From Teratosphaeria epicoccoides (lineage: Eukaryota > Ascomycota > Dothideomycetes > Mycosphaerellales > Teratosphaeriaceae): a stretch of 64,000 nucleotides of DNA. The translations under genes and the position numbers were made by a program. This document shows positions 41,420-55,432 of the stretch, in pieces. The DNA is taken from the NCBI GenBank assembly GCA_021401465.1, contig JADDMT010000101.1, positions 1 through 64,000 of the forward strand, written 5' to 3'. The notes beneath the pieces are model-generated. The model made no database searches and was not told where the DNA came from. It saw only the letters and a list, made by a program, of their open reading frames with translations. Position 1 is the stretch's first letter. Each line of letters opens with the position of its first letter.

Positions 41420-42140
41420 TCACTGTAGGTTCGCACACGCCATAGTACACAGCAACCAGACCCCAATCTTGATCGTCAAATCCATGCCATTCGGACACTT
41501 TTCAAGCGGCTCCAGCTCCTGCCCGTCGTTTTGCGCTATCGATATCGCACCCTGCGAAAGATCGCAGAACCCGTACGGCACTCCCCACCGGTCCGTAGTC
41601 AGGATCAATCTCGGATGCGCTGCTGGGACTTCCACCGTGCCTGTCGTTCCATCGAAATTGTCAGCATACTTTTGCCAGAGATCTATTCGCTTCGAAGGTG
41701 TCTAGTTCAAGTCCAGACTCACGGTGCCTAGAGTCCTGCAGGTACATGACCTCTTGGTCGATCCCAATCTCGAATGACCGACGTTCGAATCTCAGAACCT
41801 GATTACGCGGTCTGGCCCAGACGCGCGGCGCATCTTGGCCTGTCTGTGGAATGTCAACGCGGACCAAGCCCTCTGAGTTGTCAGTGCCGTCGACACCCTG
41901 TTATGTCATTCCATGGCTTTAGTACACTAAGTCATCGGTCGGTTCGAAGAGGTAGAATCTCACCCAACCCTCGACGATCCGAGTTTCCGGGAGTGTCGTA
42001 ATCATTGTGTCCTTGACCCAAATAAGAAGTTTTATGTGGAAGATGAAGTTGCCCGAGGTGTACGTGATGACATAAACGTAGGTTTGAGCGGCAACATACT
42101 GGATGCAGGAGAAGATGAGGATGAGCTTGTGAAGCAGCAT
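41420..42140 (-). CDS. Unrecognised secreted protein, 190 aa, three exons
   Basis: Exons are 42140-41964, 41897-41723 and 41640-41420. The introns of 66 and 82 bases have donors GTGAGA and GTGAGT and acceptors AACAG and GACAG; phases sum to 191 codons. The N-terminus MLLHKLILIFSCIQYVAAQ is a signal peptide. The rest is rich in beta-like stretches (TYVYVITYTSGNFIFHI, VLRFERRSFEIGI, LILTTDRWGVPYGFCD). It ends CPNGMDLTIKIGVWLL and CTMACANLQ, with four cysteines in the last exon. I recognise no family. The splice model is supported by perfect donors and by frame continuity, and the N-terminal exon alone would read into a stop. Function unknown; probably extracellular. Confidence 0.6.
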
Positions 42141-45100
42141 GTTGCATTGTTCTCGAGGATTGCGTTTGAAGAAACACCAGTCTAGCAGAGGTGTCTAACG
42201 CTATTTACGCCACGAGATGTAGTCAACTCCGGCGGAGAACATCTCAATCTCCCGATTCGAGCTTTAGCAAAGCACGCCATTACGGCGACCGAAAGGGTGT
42301 TTCCCCTTGAGACTTTTCACTTTGCCGTGCACTTATCGTCTTTTCGCCGTCTGGTGGTTTGTCAGCAGATGTGTCTGGACCGCTTCTTCTGTCTATCGAT
42401 TGGTTCTGCTAAACAAAGGTCATACAATGTCTTACTGGTAACTCAGATTAGCAGCCGAACATTGCTGCAGATGTAGGTCATTCGTCGAATGTTGTCACCA
42501 TTGGGGACTTTCACTTGCTTGTTAGCTGACCTGAGACTGGGCTGACTTGACCTCGCCAACCACAACGGCCGGGCAGAATCGCAGACCAACCACTCGATTT
42601 CCTGGCCTTCAGAACCATCTACTCCCACACTCCCTAGGCTTCCGAGATTTTTGTAGCATCTGCACGTCTAGCGATGCTCTGTATCGTGTCCCTGACCAAA
42701 GTCTGATGCAGGAAAGTCCTTGGACCTCTGTGATATCATCGCCCATTAGCCGTGCCGTATCTCATCATCAACTTCTCATAGATGACTGAGCCATATTGGG
42801 CAGCATCACTTGACAAACCAGGAAGACAGTGACGAGCCCAGAACATCAAGGAGCTGGCCCTGGTGAACGGTGTGTGAGGTTGCCTCGCCCAGCTCGGCGA
42901 AAAGCTGATTCGAAAACGAGGTCCTCTACGCTCGGTACTGACGGATCCTGGTCATCGCTGTCGACCACAGATATGTCGGTACTCGAGCTGAAAGTCGACT
43001 CCCATTAGCCTGACATGCACGTCATGCCATTCAGCGGTATTTCTGTGGTGCTCTCGACAAAGCTCATGCCGGTAATTGGGCGGATTTTCGACTGCCATTA
43101 GCCTGACAGGCATTCTATTCCACCCACATGTGTTTCTGCTCTGCTGACGTCGGCACTGAGAGCTTCTTGGCTGAACAAGGAGTCCGACCAGAAGACCAAC
43201 GACACGGCCCATGTCATCCAGGTTCAAGATCCTGAAGGATTGGAGCACGTCGGAGTTTTGTGGCCGCCTCCGTGGTCGCTATGTGCACCTGCATACTGGC
43301 AAACGATTTGCATCATTGGTACGCCATCCGATATCTACCTGGCGACGCACCCGACGTGTATTGCTTCGAGGTCTGCGCTTGGAGACTAACTGGTGAAGAC
43401 GTATCGGGGTATAAAGAGATTGCCCCATGTACAGCAGCATGCATAGCCAGAGGACCGTTGACATTACATCTGACCTGGCATTGTTGTAGACCTCCCGATC
43501 CTGCAGAATCTTCGGTGCCAGCGCGGCGGATTGATGTGGTTCGATTGATCTATGTTGGTCAAATGGATTGCTTGTTTGACATTGTGAATATGGCCAACAC
43601 ACCGACTGCATGGAAATGCTGCGAATCAAGTGCAATCTGTGTCGAGCATACGACGCATATTCGACTTACGATCCAATGGCTGCTTGATAGACGATCTAGC
43701 CTCCCTCGCATCGTCGCGGTTTCTGCCCCCTCCAAGTCGTGACGGCCCGTCCGACTTTCGAGCTCGCACTGCATCGGGTCTTGCCACCACAGGACGGCAC
43801 AGCAACTGAGGTTCACTTCGGTCTAAGCGCTACGACTCTTGATGAAGATTCAGATGCGTGCCCTCGACTCCCAAAGATTGACTCCCTCTGGTTTGCGAAT
43901 CTACGTAACCACTCACCGTCTCACCGAGGGTCAGAATACGACCTGTAGCGACGGATTGAAGTCTGCATACGGCGGTAATGCCGCCGGCAGTCATCGGGAC
44001 GCGCTTCTCCGCATCCCCGTGAGCCTTGGACACGCTTGAGTATTGGGATCTCAGGACGACATGTGAATCTCCTCCGGCAGGCTACAGCAGTACTGCACTG
44101 GAGTATCTTCTGCTCAATTTCGTTGGGCTTGGCAGTGTTGGTGGAAACTGTGGGACCGCCGTTGCGAAAGTGGTCTGATAATAGCCATGGCAAAGGAGGA
44201 TTATTAATGCCAGCTCCTCGCAGCATGGCCTCATCACCAAATGATGGCGTTATTTCGTCTGTATGCTTGTTTATGAATTTTGTCTCGGCAGCGCGAGCCA
44301 ATACATCTTTGGACGCAAGCTGCGTGCAAGCCACGGCGTTCCACAATGCATTCGAGCAGCAGCTCGAGATCCTTAGGTACAAGTTCAGCTCGCCTGCTCG
44401 GACTTGAGACCCTCTCGCTTGACAGCATGCCCGGGCCAGCATCGCGACGGATGACATTTATATATCCTTGTCAGAGAACAGGTTGATGATCTCGGGCGCT
44501 TCATGAAGCGAGGTATGTACGTGCAAGAATCCCGCCCCAAAAGCGCTTGATCGATAACGAGCTCTGGAGAGTTTTACTTACCTACTGCAGCCGCCTGCTA
44601 TAGTCTGTATACTGTAGAGGGGACTTTCCAATACACTCTCGTTGAATGAGTCATAATAATGAGGGTACGTCCACTAGCTTTGCATGCTTCTTGCTCCATT
44701 GATAGTGTCGCGCCACTGTTATACGGCATACACCCGAGACGCTGGCGACTGGAAATTTGGCTGGTGAGTCCGCGGTCCCATGTAACACTAGTGACGAGAC
44801 TGTCACGACGCCGTTGCACCAGTATTTCCCTGCTGTGGACGTGCTCCAAGATCATAGCACTTCATTGGCCACCACGTAGGATGCGGCCGGGTGAGACCTT
44901 GCGAGGTAGTATCATGTTCCATGGCCGTCAGAAGCGACATGAAGTGGTCAGCTGCAGACGGGTCAGCTGCACAAGGGTTGCGTGGTGCTTTTGGTCAAGG
45001 TCAGCACCGCTAAGGGCTTCCGGCAACCTCGCTTTGCTGTGACGACTCGGAAGCGACAGAGGCGCCAAGACACGCATTGATGCTAGGTCGAGTAGGAGAC

Positions 45101-48100
45101 TATCTCCCAGGCCTGTGGTCAGAGTAGGTCAGGTCAAGGGAAAGCAGCTCTTGAGATGCAGACGCCGTAGCTCGCCGTCCCCTGCTGCTCCCGCCCCTGG
45201 CCTGGCCCAGGACTAGTGCTCTGTTGCTTCCACCGCGCAGCCCGATGAGTATACTGGTGCGAGTGCTCGGTCAGATACCTCACCGCACTTGTAAGCTAAC
45301 CAGCAATAGTGCTCGAGAGCTTTGAGGATCTTGTCAATGACCAGAAAGGGTCAGATCAGAAGCATGCCTGCATATGAAAGCCGGGTTCTCGTGAGTATGT
45401 TGATTAACAGTGCTAGTGGGTGCGGTGGACCACGACTCGTACAGTGGCTGGCATCACAGATTCCGTAGAATGGATGTTGGCGGATGCAGTTAAGAGTTGA
45501 TGGAGGCGTAGCTGTGCCTGAGATCGCTGCGTGCGACTTATGCTTGTGCGGCGTTGCTTTCCTGCATTGGTGAAGCTGGCCTGAACATTCTGTTCATCTT
45601 AACGACAAAAGTACGTCCTCAACAGCTTGTCTGTGTTGGAAGAAGAGATCTGTCGATCAAGACTATCATGAATGTTTCGGCGGCCGAATCATTGATAACG
45701 CCGTACCTAGTATTTCTTGACATGGCTGACATGGTTGACTGCTTGTTGATACGGCTGATTGTTGGATGATATCGGACATTGCTGACACAGTTGAGCGTGC
45801 GACGGGATGCTATTGGCCATTGACACTGATGATCAATCGAGAGTATTTGATCGATCACGACAGAGTGTGATATCCTCAAATCCGTTGTCCTTCAGATGTA
45901 GCATGCATTGCCTTGAAACGCAGCAGCGGCGACGCAAACGTCTCGATCAATGGCTCGGCCTGTCGATCTCTCGGACTCTTCGTGGAAATAGAACGCCGAC
46001 CACGCACAGTGGCAGAACAAAATGTGCACCGCGTTACCCTTCGCGTGAAGATAATTGACAAGAGCCCACGGTCTCATGGCCGACTCAGTGCTGAGGGAGC
46101 TACTATCGATGCTGTGCCGCCTCGTGACCCAAGAGTACGCTGTAGCGTAAGCTCGAGTGTCGTATTGTATTGCCGCGAGTCGATATGCTCAGCTGAAGAG
46201 CCGCTTGTTTTGGCGCCCATTAGCGTGGCACTGTAGTCATCCATTTGTTGTTCGAAGATCGAGAGACTCGGCAGTGGTAACAAGCAAATCCTTGCAAAGC
46301 TTGAATTGGTCTGCAGTAGCCGCGCCCAGAGTGTTGGAAGTGGCCAGCGCAGGAGTCGAAAGCTGAACCCAGCCGGAATGAAATGATCATCGAGGTGCAG
46401 AGATTTTAGCATCGCGGGAGTGTTGTCAGGCACTCCGTACTTTAGGGAGGCAGCAACGGGACGCCTGGTCACTCAGTGGCGTCTCAGCGGTATTGCCCAT
46501 ATGGGCGCTAGCATCGAGCGAGGCGACTCGGACGCCCTAGGAAAGATCATCGTCAGTCGTAGCTGTGGCACGCACTGATTTTGCAGGGGATGGATTTTGC
46601 ACTCCTTCGCGAAGCCGCCACTCAGATCATATGGCTGATGCTGCGTCGCGTTCCTGTTCCATCGCTGGGGGTGAGCGGCCGGTCCTGCTGCGCTCAGACG
46701 TCAAAGGCACATTGTCGGAGGCGTGCCTGTTCTGGAGATATGGACTCGTGCTCATGTCTGGCTATGTGGGATCCTTGTTCGAGGGCTGTCGAAACGCACT
46801 ACTACTGCGACTAAGGGTTACTCCCACTGGCGTCGACACTAGATCGCCAGAACGGGGAGGAACGTTAAGCGTATGTGCAATGGTAGTGTCGCAAAGCCAT
46901 GGCCGATGGCTGCTATTGACAGTGAGCTAATGCTCGCTAACGCTTACACCCCTTAGTGCTTTCGTGCATTGTGCAACCGTAGCCTCTCTCTGAGATTAGC
47001 TGCTGCAGTTAGCAGCCTGAGATCCCTGGTGAGGCTTTGGGAACGGGAGTCAGCATTCCTGCAAAGCATGGTGACCGCTGTACTGTAACAAATGGCACAG
47101 GCTTGCAAGGACCGCCAAGCAAGTTTCAAGTGTGGCAGGCAAGCCCGTCGAAACTGTGACAGACAAGGAAGGCACAGTAGGCATCGCGATGGTGTTGCAA
47201 GCCGTCTTGAAGCATGTTCACGCGCCGCGCGCAAGACGGCGCGCGTCGGGCTGAGTTGTCAGGGTTATGCTCGTTTCTGTCCCGACGGCATGGATCGATC
47301 CGACATCGTCAGCCACTTCACATTTGATATATGCACATGTGGTTGTCCGCGCTTCACCAACTTCGTTGCTGTTGACAACTGCATGATGGGCGTACACATT
47401 ATTTGGTCATGACGAACTCTGACGCACATACCAGCTGCTGCCGAGTAATGTAACCTTTTGAGTCGGCCCCGGGCAGAAACCGGTGCGAAGACCAGGAGGT
47501 GTGCGCCGGCTTGACTCTCCCAAGCCTGGTCGACTCCTCATGTATCTGATGCCCAATAACATTAGTCGACGAGGGTGAGCGCCTCCCGTCAGTTGGGAAC
47601 AGCAAATGGATCGCCTGATGACACGCTGACTTCTATTGCCGCACTTCGTGCTCATCAAAGCTTTTCGCAAGAGCGGTCCAACGTCAGAGGGCCCAAGATG
47701 TTTCCCAAATATCAAGGCATTGATACATCAACAACATGGAGTTGATGCTTTGCCAGGCCGGGATCGAGCTGGCATGGAGTCAAGCGACCTGTCTCTGTGA
47801 CGGGTCCTGTCGCTGATGCCGCAATTCGCTAATCGCTACGAAAATTCTCATTGGCAGAGTGCTCCGTGTGTTGATAGAAAGACAGCGTCGACCGTGGTGC
47901 CGGGTTTCAGTGACTTAGTTTGACAGTTGGACGTTGTCGACCCGCCTCCACAAAGGGTCTCATGTAATTCGATCGGACTGCGCCCCGGTAGATGCAAATG
48001 CGATACACTTTGTGTTTTCGCCAGGCCTGTCAAGTAAGAAGAGAAAGTCTGGTGAAGGCAGTATGTAGGCTATTCATATCAAAATACATTGAAACAGCTG

Positions 48101-49794
48101 CCAGATGCCAGGGTCTGTCATGTTCTTGTGGCGTTGTGCCTGTTGGTCCCATCACTTATGATACAACTAGCCAACCAGTGATGACTTGGGTCAGCGCGTC
48201 CTGCAGTTCCTAGGTAATCATTCGGTAGGTATCAGCAGTCTCTGAAGCGGATCAACAAGCGATCAATCTTTCGCGTGGGAGCCCACTCGATCGCGTCAAC
48301 CCGACAATCGATTTGCTGGCAGGCAGAATCACTCCAAAGCATCAGCACACTCGGCTTTTTAAGGTTGCCAACTCATGAATAAGACTCTCGTCGGTACTTG
48401 GATGACCCGGAACACGCTAGACGTAGTCTGCTGCATCCGGACTCCGGGGGCCGGGTCCATCATTAGTCGCAGTCTGCAGGTGCTTTGGTCCTCAATGACT
48501 GCAACAATTCCCCTCTGCCGACCAGGTGGGTCTTGTTGTTCCGCAATCCCTGGCAGATGCGACCAGAGTGACGGATGGAAGCAATGGCGCAACAGCTCGA
48601 CTGCGCTTTCGAAAGGAACGTGAAGCAGCGACTTAATGTGTGGACGTTATATCAGCCGTTAAGACGTTGCAGCAATGTATAACACCGGCGTTTGAGAAGA
48701 TACACGCTTGAGGAAAAGTGGTCAGTGCTCTTGTTTTAGACCAAGAGAAGTAGTCTGCCAGCCATTCATTGATCCTTGGATCGGGCAGACGCGCATTGGC
48801 GCAGATGGCGTCGTAATGGCGCTGTGGGTCATGTTGCAGTCGTATTTTGTTTGAGCGCAGGCAGCCGAGGCATACAGCGAGAATGGGCCAAGAAGACCAG
48901 TCTCAGGCTCGGAAAAGGGGACTGCTGCCGCACGAAGTCTAATCCTCATTAATAAGACAGAGCGTTTGGATAAGCGGTATGATTATCCGGCATCTTCTTG
49001 GCGAACCCTGGAAAAAAAAAGGTCCCACCAGATTTCTGCTTCTAGTACCTCCATCCATGGGTTCGACATTCAATACATGTATCAGACTTCTGAAGCCATC
49101 CCAACAAGACCCTGTCGTAGATCAAAAAAATTCAATAAAATTCAATGCATATGTCAAGATCGCACCAAAATGATGTCTGGAATGGATACAGCCAGATCTT
49201 GGGAAAAACAACGCGCTAATATTTGATTGGGTGAAAGACCAAACGTCGATGCCACGGGCGGGTGCCTACATCTGTGCTAATCTTATTATGAGGCCTCGGC
49301 GGGAACCTGAGAAGCCTAGATGGAACATGCAGCTTTGCTCCCTCTTCTTGGTTGTTCGCATTTTGAGTCGCAAGATTTATTGCGCAATCCCATCAGCATG
49401 CACGTGTTCCTCCTGACAAGACAGACACCATCGTTCGTGCACATTGATTGAGCTGGTGGAGGAGTTGTTACCTCTTGAATTACAACCTGGAAGTACATAG
49501 CAGTACTGATCGCTCGCTTGAGTACCTACCTGCCTTAGCTCGGCGCGGGCCAACTTGCTTTTCTTTTGACAGCGCCCGGCCGGCCACTACTGCGCTCTTC
49601 CCAATCATCACCCCAATGCTACGCGACTCGCTGGGTTTGGATCTACCTGTGGATTGTCTGCAATAACAGCATCCGTATTGCCAGCAATCTCGTGGACCGA
49701 ATCCACGAAGCCGAACTGCCGACAGGCTGCACGCTGCCGCATCCCAGACATTTGCGGGAGATCTCTGCTTAGGATCGCATCTGTTCCAGCCAAC
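42141..49794. other. Gene-poor stretch, no supported gene
   Basis: About 7.6 kb in which every frame is short and lacks recognisable domains, signal peptides or clean splice sets. It holds a 93-base tandem duplication (42973 onward), a GC-rich inverted repeat (CGCGCCG..CGGCGCG, 47221-47243) and A-rich patches near 49010-49150 (including a repeated aaattcaat). Base composition is not strongly AT-skewed, unlike heavily RIP-mutated transposon blocks. Confidence 0.5.
42973..43150. repeat. 93-base imperfect tandem duplication
   Basis: Two diverged copies in direct order: unit 1 at 42973-43065 and unit 2 from 43066. Shared words are the start atgtcggta/atgccggta and cattagcctgaca. The unit is 31 codons long, so a minus-strand frame (42952-43248) stays open through both copies. 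Confidence 0.65.
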
Positions 49795-52700
49795 ATGCAG
49801 GGGTCTGGCCCTGAAACCAGCAGCAAGAACATCGGCACTGCAGCCGACTTTTCTCCTTCACCAACGGCAACCTCTACACCCACCTCGCCTCCATCACATG
49901 TCCCATCCGGCTGGCATCAAGCACGGCCAAGCACAGGCACGGCCACTACCATGCAGCGCGCCAAGCGCAGCAACAGCCGCATCACTGATGCGGCCTCTAA
50001 AGCGAGCGATGAGGATGTCATGAAAACGGCCGTTAAAGTTGGTGCGCAGTGTCACCGTCACCCCCCTAGACGCCGCCCATCACTGACAATGGATCATAGC
50101 TGTGCGTGTGCGACCGCCCCTCCAGCCCTCCGACCCGGGTTTCGACCTCATACCACAGCGATTCCGAACGAGCACGTGCGACGTTCCGGCCCCGACCAAC
50201 TTGACGATCCAGTCCGACAAGGGCAAGAAGCTCTTCATCTTCGACCGTGTGTTCGACGAAAAGACCACACAGGATGGTGTGTGGGACTACCTCCGCGACA
50301 GCGTGTCTTCCTTCGTCAAGGGCTACAATGTGTCGATCCTCGCATACGGACAGTCCGGCTCCGGCAAGTCATACACGATGGGCACCACTGGGCCGAAAGA
50401 GCAAGACGATCCACACATACGAGGTATAGTACCTCGAGCCGCACAGACACTGTTCGAGAAGCTCAACGGTGGCCCACCGCGTCAGTCAGGCATTCAAACA
50501 CCCAAACGGTACTCCACGCAAGGCATACCCTCCTTCGCGCCCATGCGAAATGGAGGTGGGTCTAAGAATTGGGAGCTGAAGGCTACATACGTTGAGATCT
50601 ACAAGGAGGAGCTGCGAGATCTCCTCGTGCCAGACCACATTGGGGAGGCCGATCGTCAAAAGGTGGCCATCCGAGAAGATACCAAGGGCCGAATTCTACT
50701 CACTGGGCTTCATCAGGTCAACATCACTTCGACCGAGGATCTGCTCAATGCATTGACTTTCGGCTCATCCATCCGCCAGACAGGCTCTACCGACATCAAT
50801 GCCAGGTCCTCACGGTCACACGCTGTCTTTAGTCTGAATCTCGTCCAGAAAAGGACTGACACCGTGACACCTGGATCACCGACGCCTCGGAACGAGAAGC
50901 GAATGTCGATGCCGCTGGATACCGTGACCGGAGTCGAGGGCACCGTGACGATTGATAGCAAGCTACATTTTGTCGATCTTGCCGGCAGTGAACGCTTGAA
51001 GAACACCGGCGCGACTGGAGATCGAGCCAAAGAAGGCATCAACATCAACGCCGGCCTCGCCGCACTCGGCAAGGTAATAGCACAGTTATCCCAAAAGCAA
51101 GGCAATGCTCACATCTCGTACCGCGACTCTCGCCTCACGCGTTTGTTACAAGACTCTCTGGGTGGCAACGCCATCACGTATATGATTGCATGTGTTACAC
51201 CAGCAGTCTTTCATCTGAGTGAGACTCTGAATACAGTCACATATGCGCAGCGCGCACGAGCAATTCAAAGCAAGCCGGAGATACAGCAGACCCACGAGGA
51301 CAGCGACAAGCAGGCCGCGATCGAGAGACTCCGGGCGGAGGTGACATTTCTACGCGATCAAATCAGGCATGCAGACCAATCCGATGTCAAGACAGTCGGC
51401 GGTCGGTCAGACAAACTTCGCGGGCGAGAGGCGGAGCTCCAAACGCAGATTCTGGACATGGAGGAGAGCTACAAGGCGCTCAGCCAGCGTCACGCAAAGC
51501 TGATCGCCGAGTTGTCCAAAGCGCGTGAAGGAGACGTCGATACTCCGCTCCTCAAAGAAGCAGTGGGCGCAAGTGCGACTGAACGCATCCAGCGCTCGAA
51601 TTCGTTCGCAGAAGCCGTCGAGCAGATGGTTTTGGAATATGAGAAGACAATACAGAGTCTCGAGTCCAACCTCACACAGACCAAAATGTCGCTGTCAAAC
51701 CACGAAAGCACGCTGTTGGAAAGAGAAACCCGTATTGCATATATGGAGAATATTCAGGCACAGCTGCAAGCCCGAATTCAAAAAGCTGTCGATCGCGAAC
51801 AAAGCAACGAATCGTACCTGCGCGATCTCGAGAACCAAATGGAGGGAACCACCTCGGGCGAAGAACGCAGCGCAGCGCTCATTGCAGAACTCAAAAAAGA
51901 GCTGAATCGGGTGCGCGAGACTGAAAACAGCGCGGAAGATTACATTTCAACGCTGGAAGAGCGCCTCGCGGAAGCTGAGCAAGACCAAGAAATTATGCAG
52001 CGAGAAATTGACAGGCTGGAGCACGTGGTGGAACGGCAGAGAAGCATCGGAAGGCTTGATAATCTGCTGGGTGAGCTCGACGGATTCCATTCCAATGAGA
52101 CAGGCAATACTGCGCCCGTGGCACATGCTGTGCGACCGGACCGCCATATCGAATCGCCGACAATGAATGGCCATCGAGAATCCTACGACCCATTCAGGCC
52201 GTCGACTCCCGGCCAAGACAGCGTAGCCAGAGACGACGAAGATTATAAGGATGCCGATGACGCCTCATCTTACTCGCAGGAAGACCACGACGTGGATTAT
52301 ATGTCGTCTCCACCCAAGAAGAACATTGTCGTGCCTGCTTATGCGCATGAGCAGCACAGCCCGGCGCAAACCGACTTCATGGCCGACAAGGTGGAAAACC
52401 TCACGCAGGAGCTCTTCGATCTTCGCTCCGATCACGAAACCACTCTCTCCGACTACGACAAATTGCAACAAAAGTACCAGACCGCGCTCGAAACGCTCGC
52501 CAAGCTGCAGTACGACGAATTGAGGCCTAAGAGGCCATCAGCGCCAACTGCGAGCGGGCCAGACTCTTTTTTAGCGGACGCGGGGATGAGGGGAGAGGAA
52601 GAGGCGCTCGTGCAAGGGCAGCCTTCATCCTCGCGGTCTTTATCGGAGGAGCTTGCCTCGCATGGGCCATCGAGTGCCACAGAACAGACGAAAAACGACC

Positions 52701-55406
52701 GACCGGCCAGTGGCTCGGATTCTGACCACGTCGCTCAGGCTGAAGACATCGCCACCCAAACCGCCGATCGCCCATTGACTGGCGACCGGGCCGAAATGGA
52801 GAAGGAGATGGAGATTCTGAGGCAGTTGCATGCAGAGAAGGAAGTGAATGTCTCCGAATTGACAAACAATTACAAGAGCCTGGCGCAGAGGCACATGAGC
52901 ACTCTTGCGCAAGTCGAATTGCTCAAGCAGGAGGTAACGAAAGCCCAGAATGGCTTGCGCCCAACTTCCCCAGCACTCCCAAGGGGCTTGCGCAGACGGA
53001 AGTCTGAAGACATGCTCCATGCGACCCATGACAGGACCTCAAGATCATACGCCTCACTCAAGAATATCGCGCTGGAGAACTTCGAGACAAATCCGGACAC
53101 GCGACAGAGTTTCGAACTTAATCTGAACAATGTCATGGGCGAGCTTCACAATAGAATCGAGAGGTTGCAGTTGGTTGAAGCTGAGCTCACCACTGTCAAG
53201 AAGGAGTTGGACAACAAGCAGCAGATCATCACTGGTCTGACCAGAGAGCGGTCAACGCTGGCAGCGTCTCCTGCTGTTGACTTCTCTGTTCTCGGGCAAA
53301 TGCGCGATCAGCTGATGGAGTCCGAACATCAAATTAGAAGTCTCCACGAGCAACATGCAAACCGTGAGAAAGAGTTCCAGAAAGAGATTGATATGCTCAA
53401 AGCAAGCTTGGCGGATCACCAGCGTGTTGCCGCGGCGCAAGCGAACCGCCTGCCGACGCCAATTGAAGACCGGGACAACCACATGCCTGGGGACTTTCCC
53501 AACACCCCGGCGCTTGACGCCCTCGCATCGAAAGAGCTCGGCGAGGGCCAGACTGTAGCCGGTGCGACGCCGGCTGGGAGGGATCACGAGCGCGCTGCCG
53601 ATATTGCTCGATTGCAGAATGAGCTAGCGGCATGGGAGACACGTCACCACGACGCCATGACTTCTATGAAGGCGTCCGAAGCTAAGCTCATGAACACCAT
53701 TGCCGACCTCGAGGATTCGATGCGCAAGGTCCAGAGTGGCGCCATGCCAGCTCCTCGTACTGCCGTCACAGAGAGTACCCTAATCGAGAGTAGTGTCAAC
53801 GGCCGTGATGTCACAACATCCCAAGCCCTCGAGGAGGAGCGCAGTCAGCACAGGTCGATTGTGGAGACTCTTGAGAGGGAAGTCGAGCAGTATAAGACGA
53901 CAGCCGGCGATCACGTGGCTAAGCTCGATCAGCTTGAACGATCTTATGCCAACATACTCAAGCAGGTAGACGAAGATTCCAAGACTCGTGATTTGACGCA
54001 GACGGAGCTACAGACGCACAAAGATTTAGTCTCCAATCTTGAGACACAGCTTCAGGTGCACAAGGACGCCATCAATATGCATCAAGAGACCCTTGAGTCA
54101 CTCCAGGCCAACCACGGCAACGAGATAAATGACCTGAAAGCTGCGATGGAAGCCAAAGAGTTGCGATCGAGGGAGAAGCTCGCGGAGCTTGATGAGCATC
54201 ACTCTCTGGTTATCGAGAACATGCAAGCTGATCTCCTCAGATCTCAAGGCCAAGTAAATGACATGTTAAGGAACGCGTCGTCTGCGCTTGGCTATGAAAC
54301 GACGCCGGAGCAGCTGCATACCCATATCAAGGGTCTTGTCGAGGAGGGCAAAGAGTTGCATGCGAGGCACTTGAAGAGCACCAACGAGCTCAAAGCTGTA
54401 CAAGAGGAGCTGCAGAATTCTCTCAACCACACCATCAATCTCGAGAGCAAGATTGGTGAATTGAAGATGATCAATGAGGAGGCAATTCTCAATCTCGAGA
54501 AGCTAAGCGATAAGGAGAAGAAGAGCAACAGGCTAGTGGAGGAGCTTGAGGAGCAGCTCAACTCTACCTTCGACTCCCACCAGCAGGCGAACCATCGTAT
54601 GTCGTTGAAGCACAGCGAGACCATTCAGGCTCGCATGGAGCTCGAGCGTGAATTGGAAGAACTCAAGATGCGCAACGGTCTGCTCGAGGTACGTCTTGAC
54701 GCACGTCACCTCATTAAACACTTTCTAACAAGATCTGCAGCAACAAATTGCAACCTTCAAGCGCCAGTCTTCGACCTCGACATCATCCGCTGCAAACTAC
54801 AACCGTGAGTCGCTATCGCCAGAGGCGGCTGCCATTGCATTGGCAAGGTCTGCGTCCCAGACTTCCACCTCAAGAAAGTCTGGTGCACCAACGGCATTGC
54901 CAACCCCGCCTCCATCCATACCGCTGCCGCCTTTGCCTGGTTCCCCCTCCCTTGCCCAGTTCCCAGATCGCGCAGGCTCGCCTGTCAATGCGCACCGCAC
55001 ACCGACCACATCTCCACCTGGCTCTCGCCATACGTCCAAGGATGTCGGTCCTAGCGCGAGTCAGCTCCTCGAAGAGTCCGAGGCTCGAATCCGCACAGTC
55101 GAGAAACACTTGTTCGCCGAAAAGCAGCTCACGGCCACGCTTGAGGAAGCACTCGTCGACCTGGAGACATCGGCGAACCGTACAAAGACTGAAATGGACA
55201 GTTACCGCAAGAAGTGCGCCACCCTGGAAGACGAGCTCGTAAGTTTGCGCAAGGACCGCAACAACTCCCGCGCTAGTCTGCAGGCTGTAGAGGAGGAGCG
55301 CGAGATGCGTGTCCGCGCCGAAAAGGCTAGACAAGCTTTGGAGCAGCGCATGATGGAGCTTAATAATACCAAGAAGAAAAAGAAGAACACGCTGAACTGC
55401 TTCTAG
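49795..55406 (+). CDS. Kinesin-4-like motor protein
   Basis: Large plus-end-type kinesin with an N-terminal motor, 1,833 residues in three exons: 49795-50041, 50100-54688 and 54741-55406 (introns 58 and 52 bases, donors GTGCGC and GTACGT). The motor starts with VKVAVRVRPP across the first junction. It has the P-loop GQSGSGKS (about residue 166), switch I NARSSRSHAVF, switch II VDLAGSERLK, and YRDSRLTRLLQDSLGG. Long coiled coils follow (about residues 480-1600), broken by a Ser/Pro-rich segment, then a Pro-rich region and a further short coiled coil ending in a poly-Lys stretch and NTLNCF. The layout resembles the KIF4/KIF21 (kinesin-4) group. Cargo is unknown. The start at 49795 is the first ATG in frame with a usual fungal context. 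Confidence 0.93.
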
Positions 55407-55432
55407 TCGAAGGGTTCAGCTGTGGCGATTTC

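Noticed and set aside
47221..47243. GC-rich inverted repeat as a terminator or replication hairpin
   Set aside because: A short isolated stem with no adjacent gene; it could be chance in GC-rich DNA.
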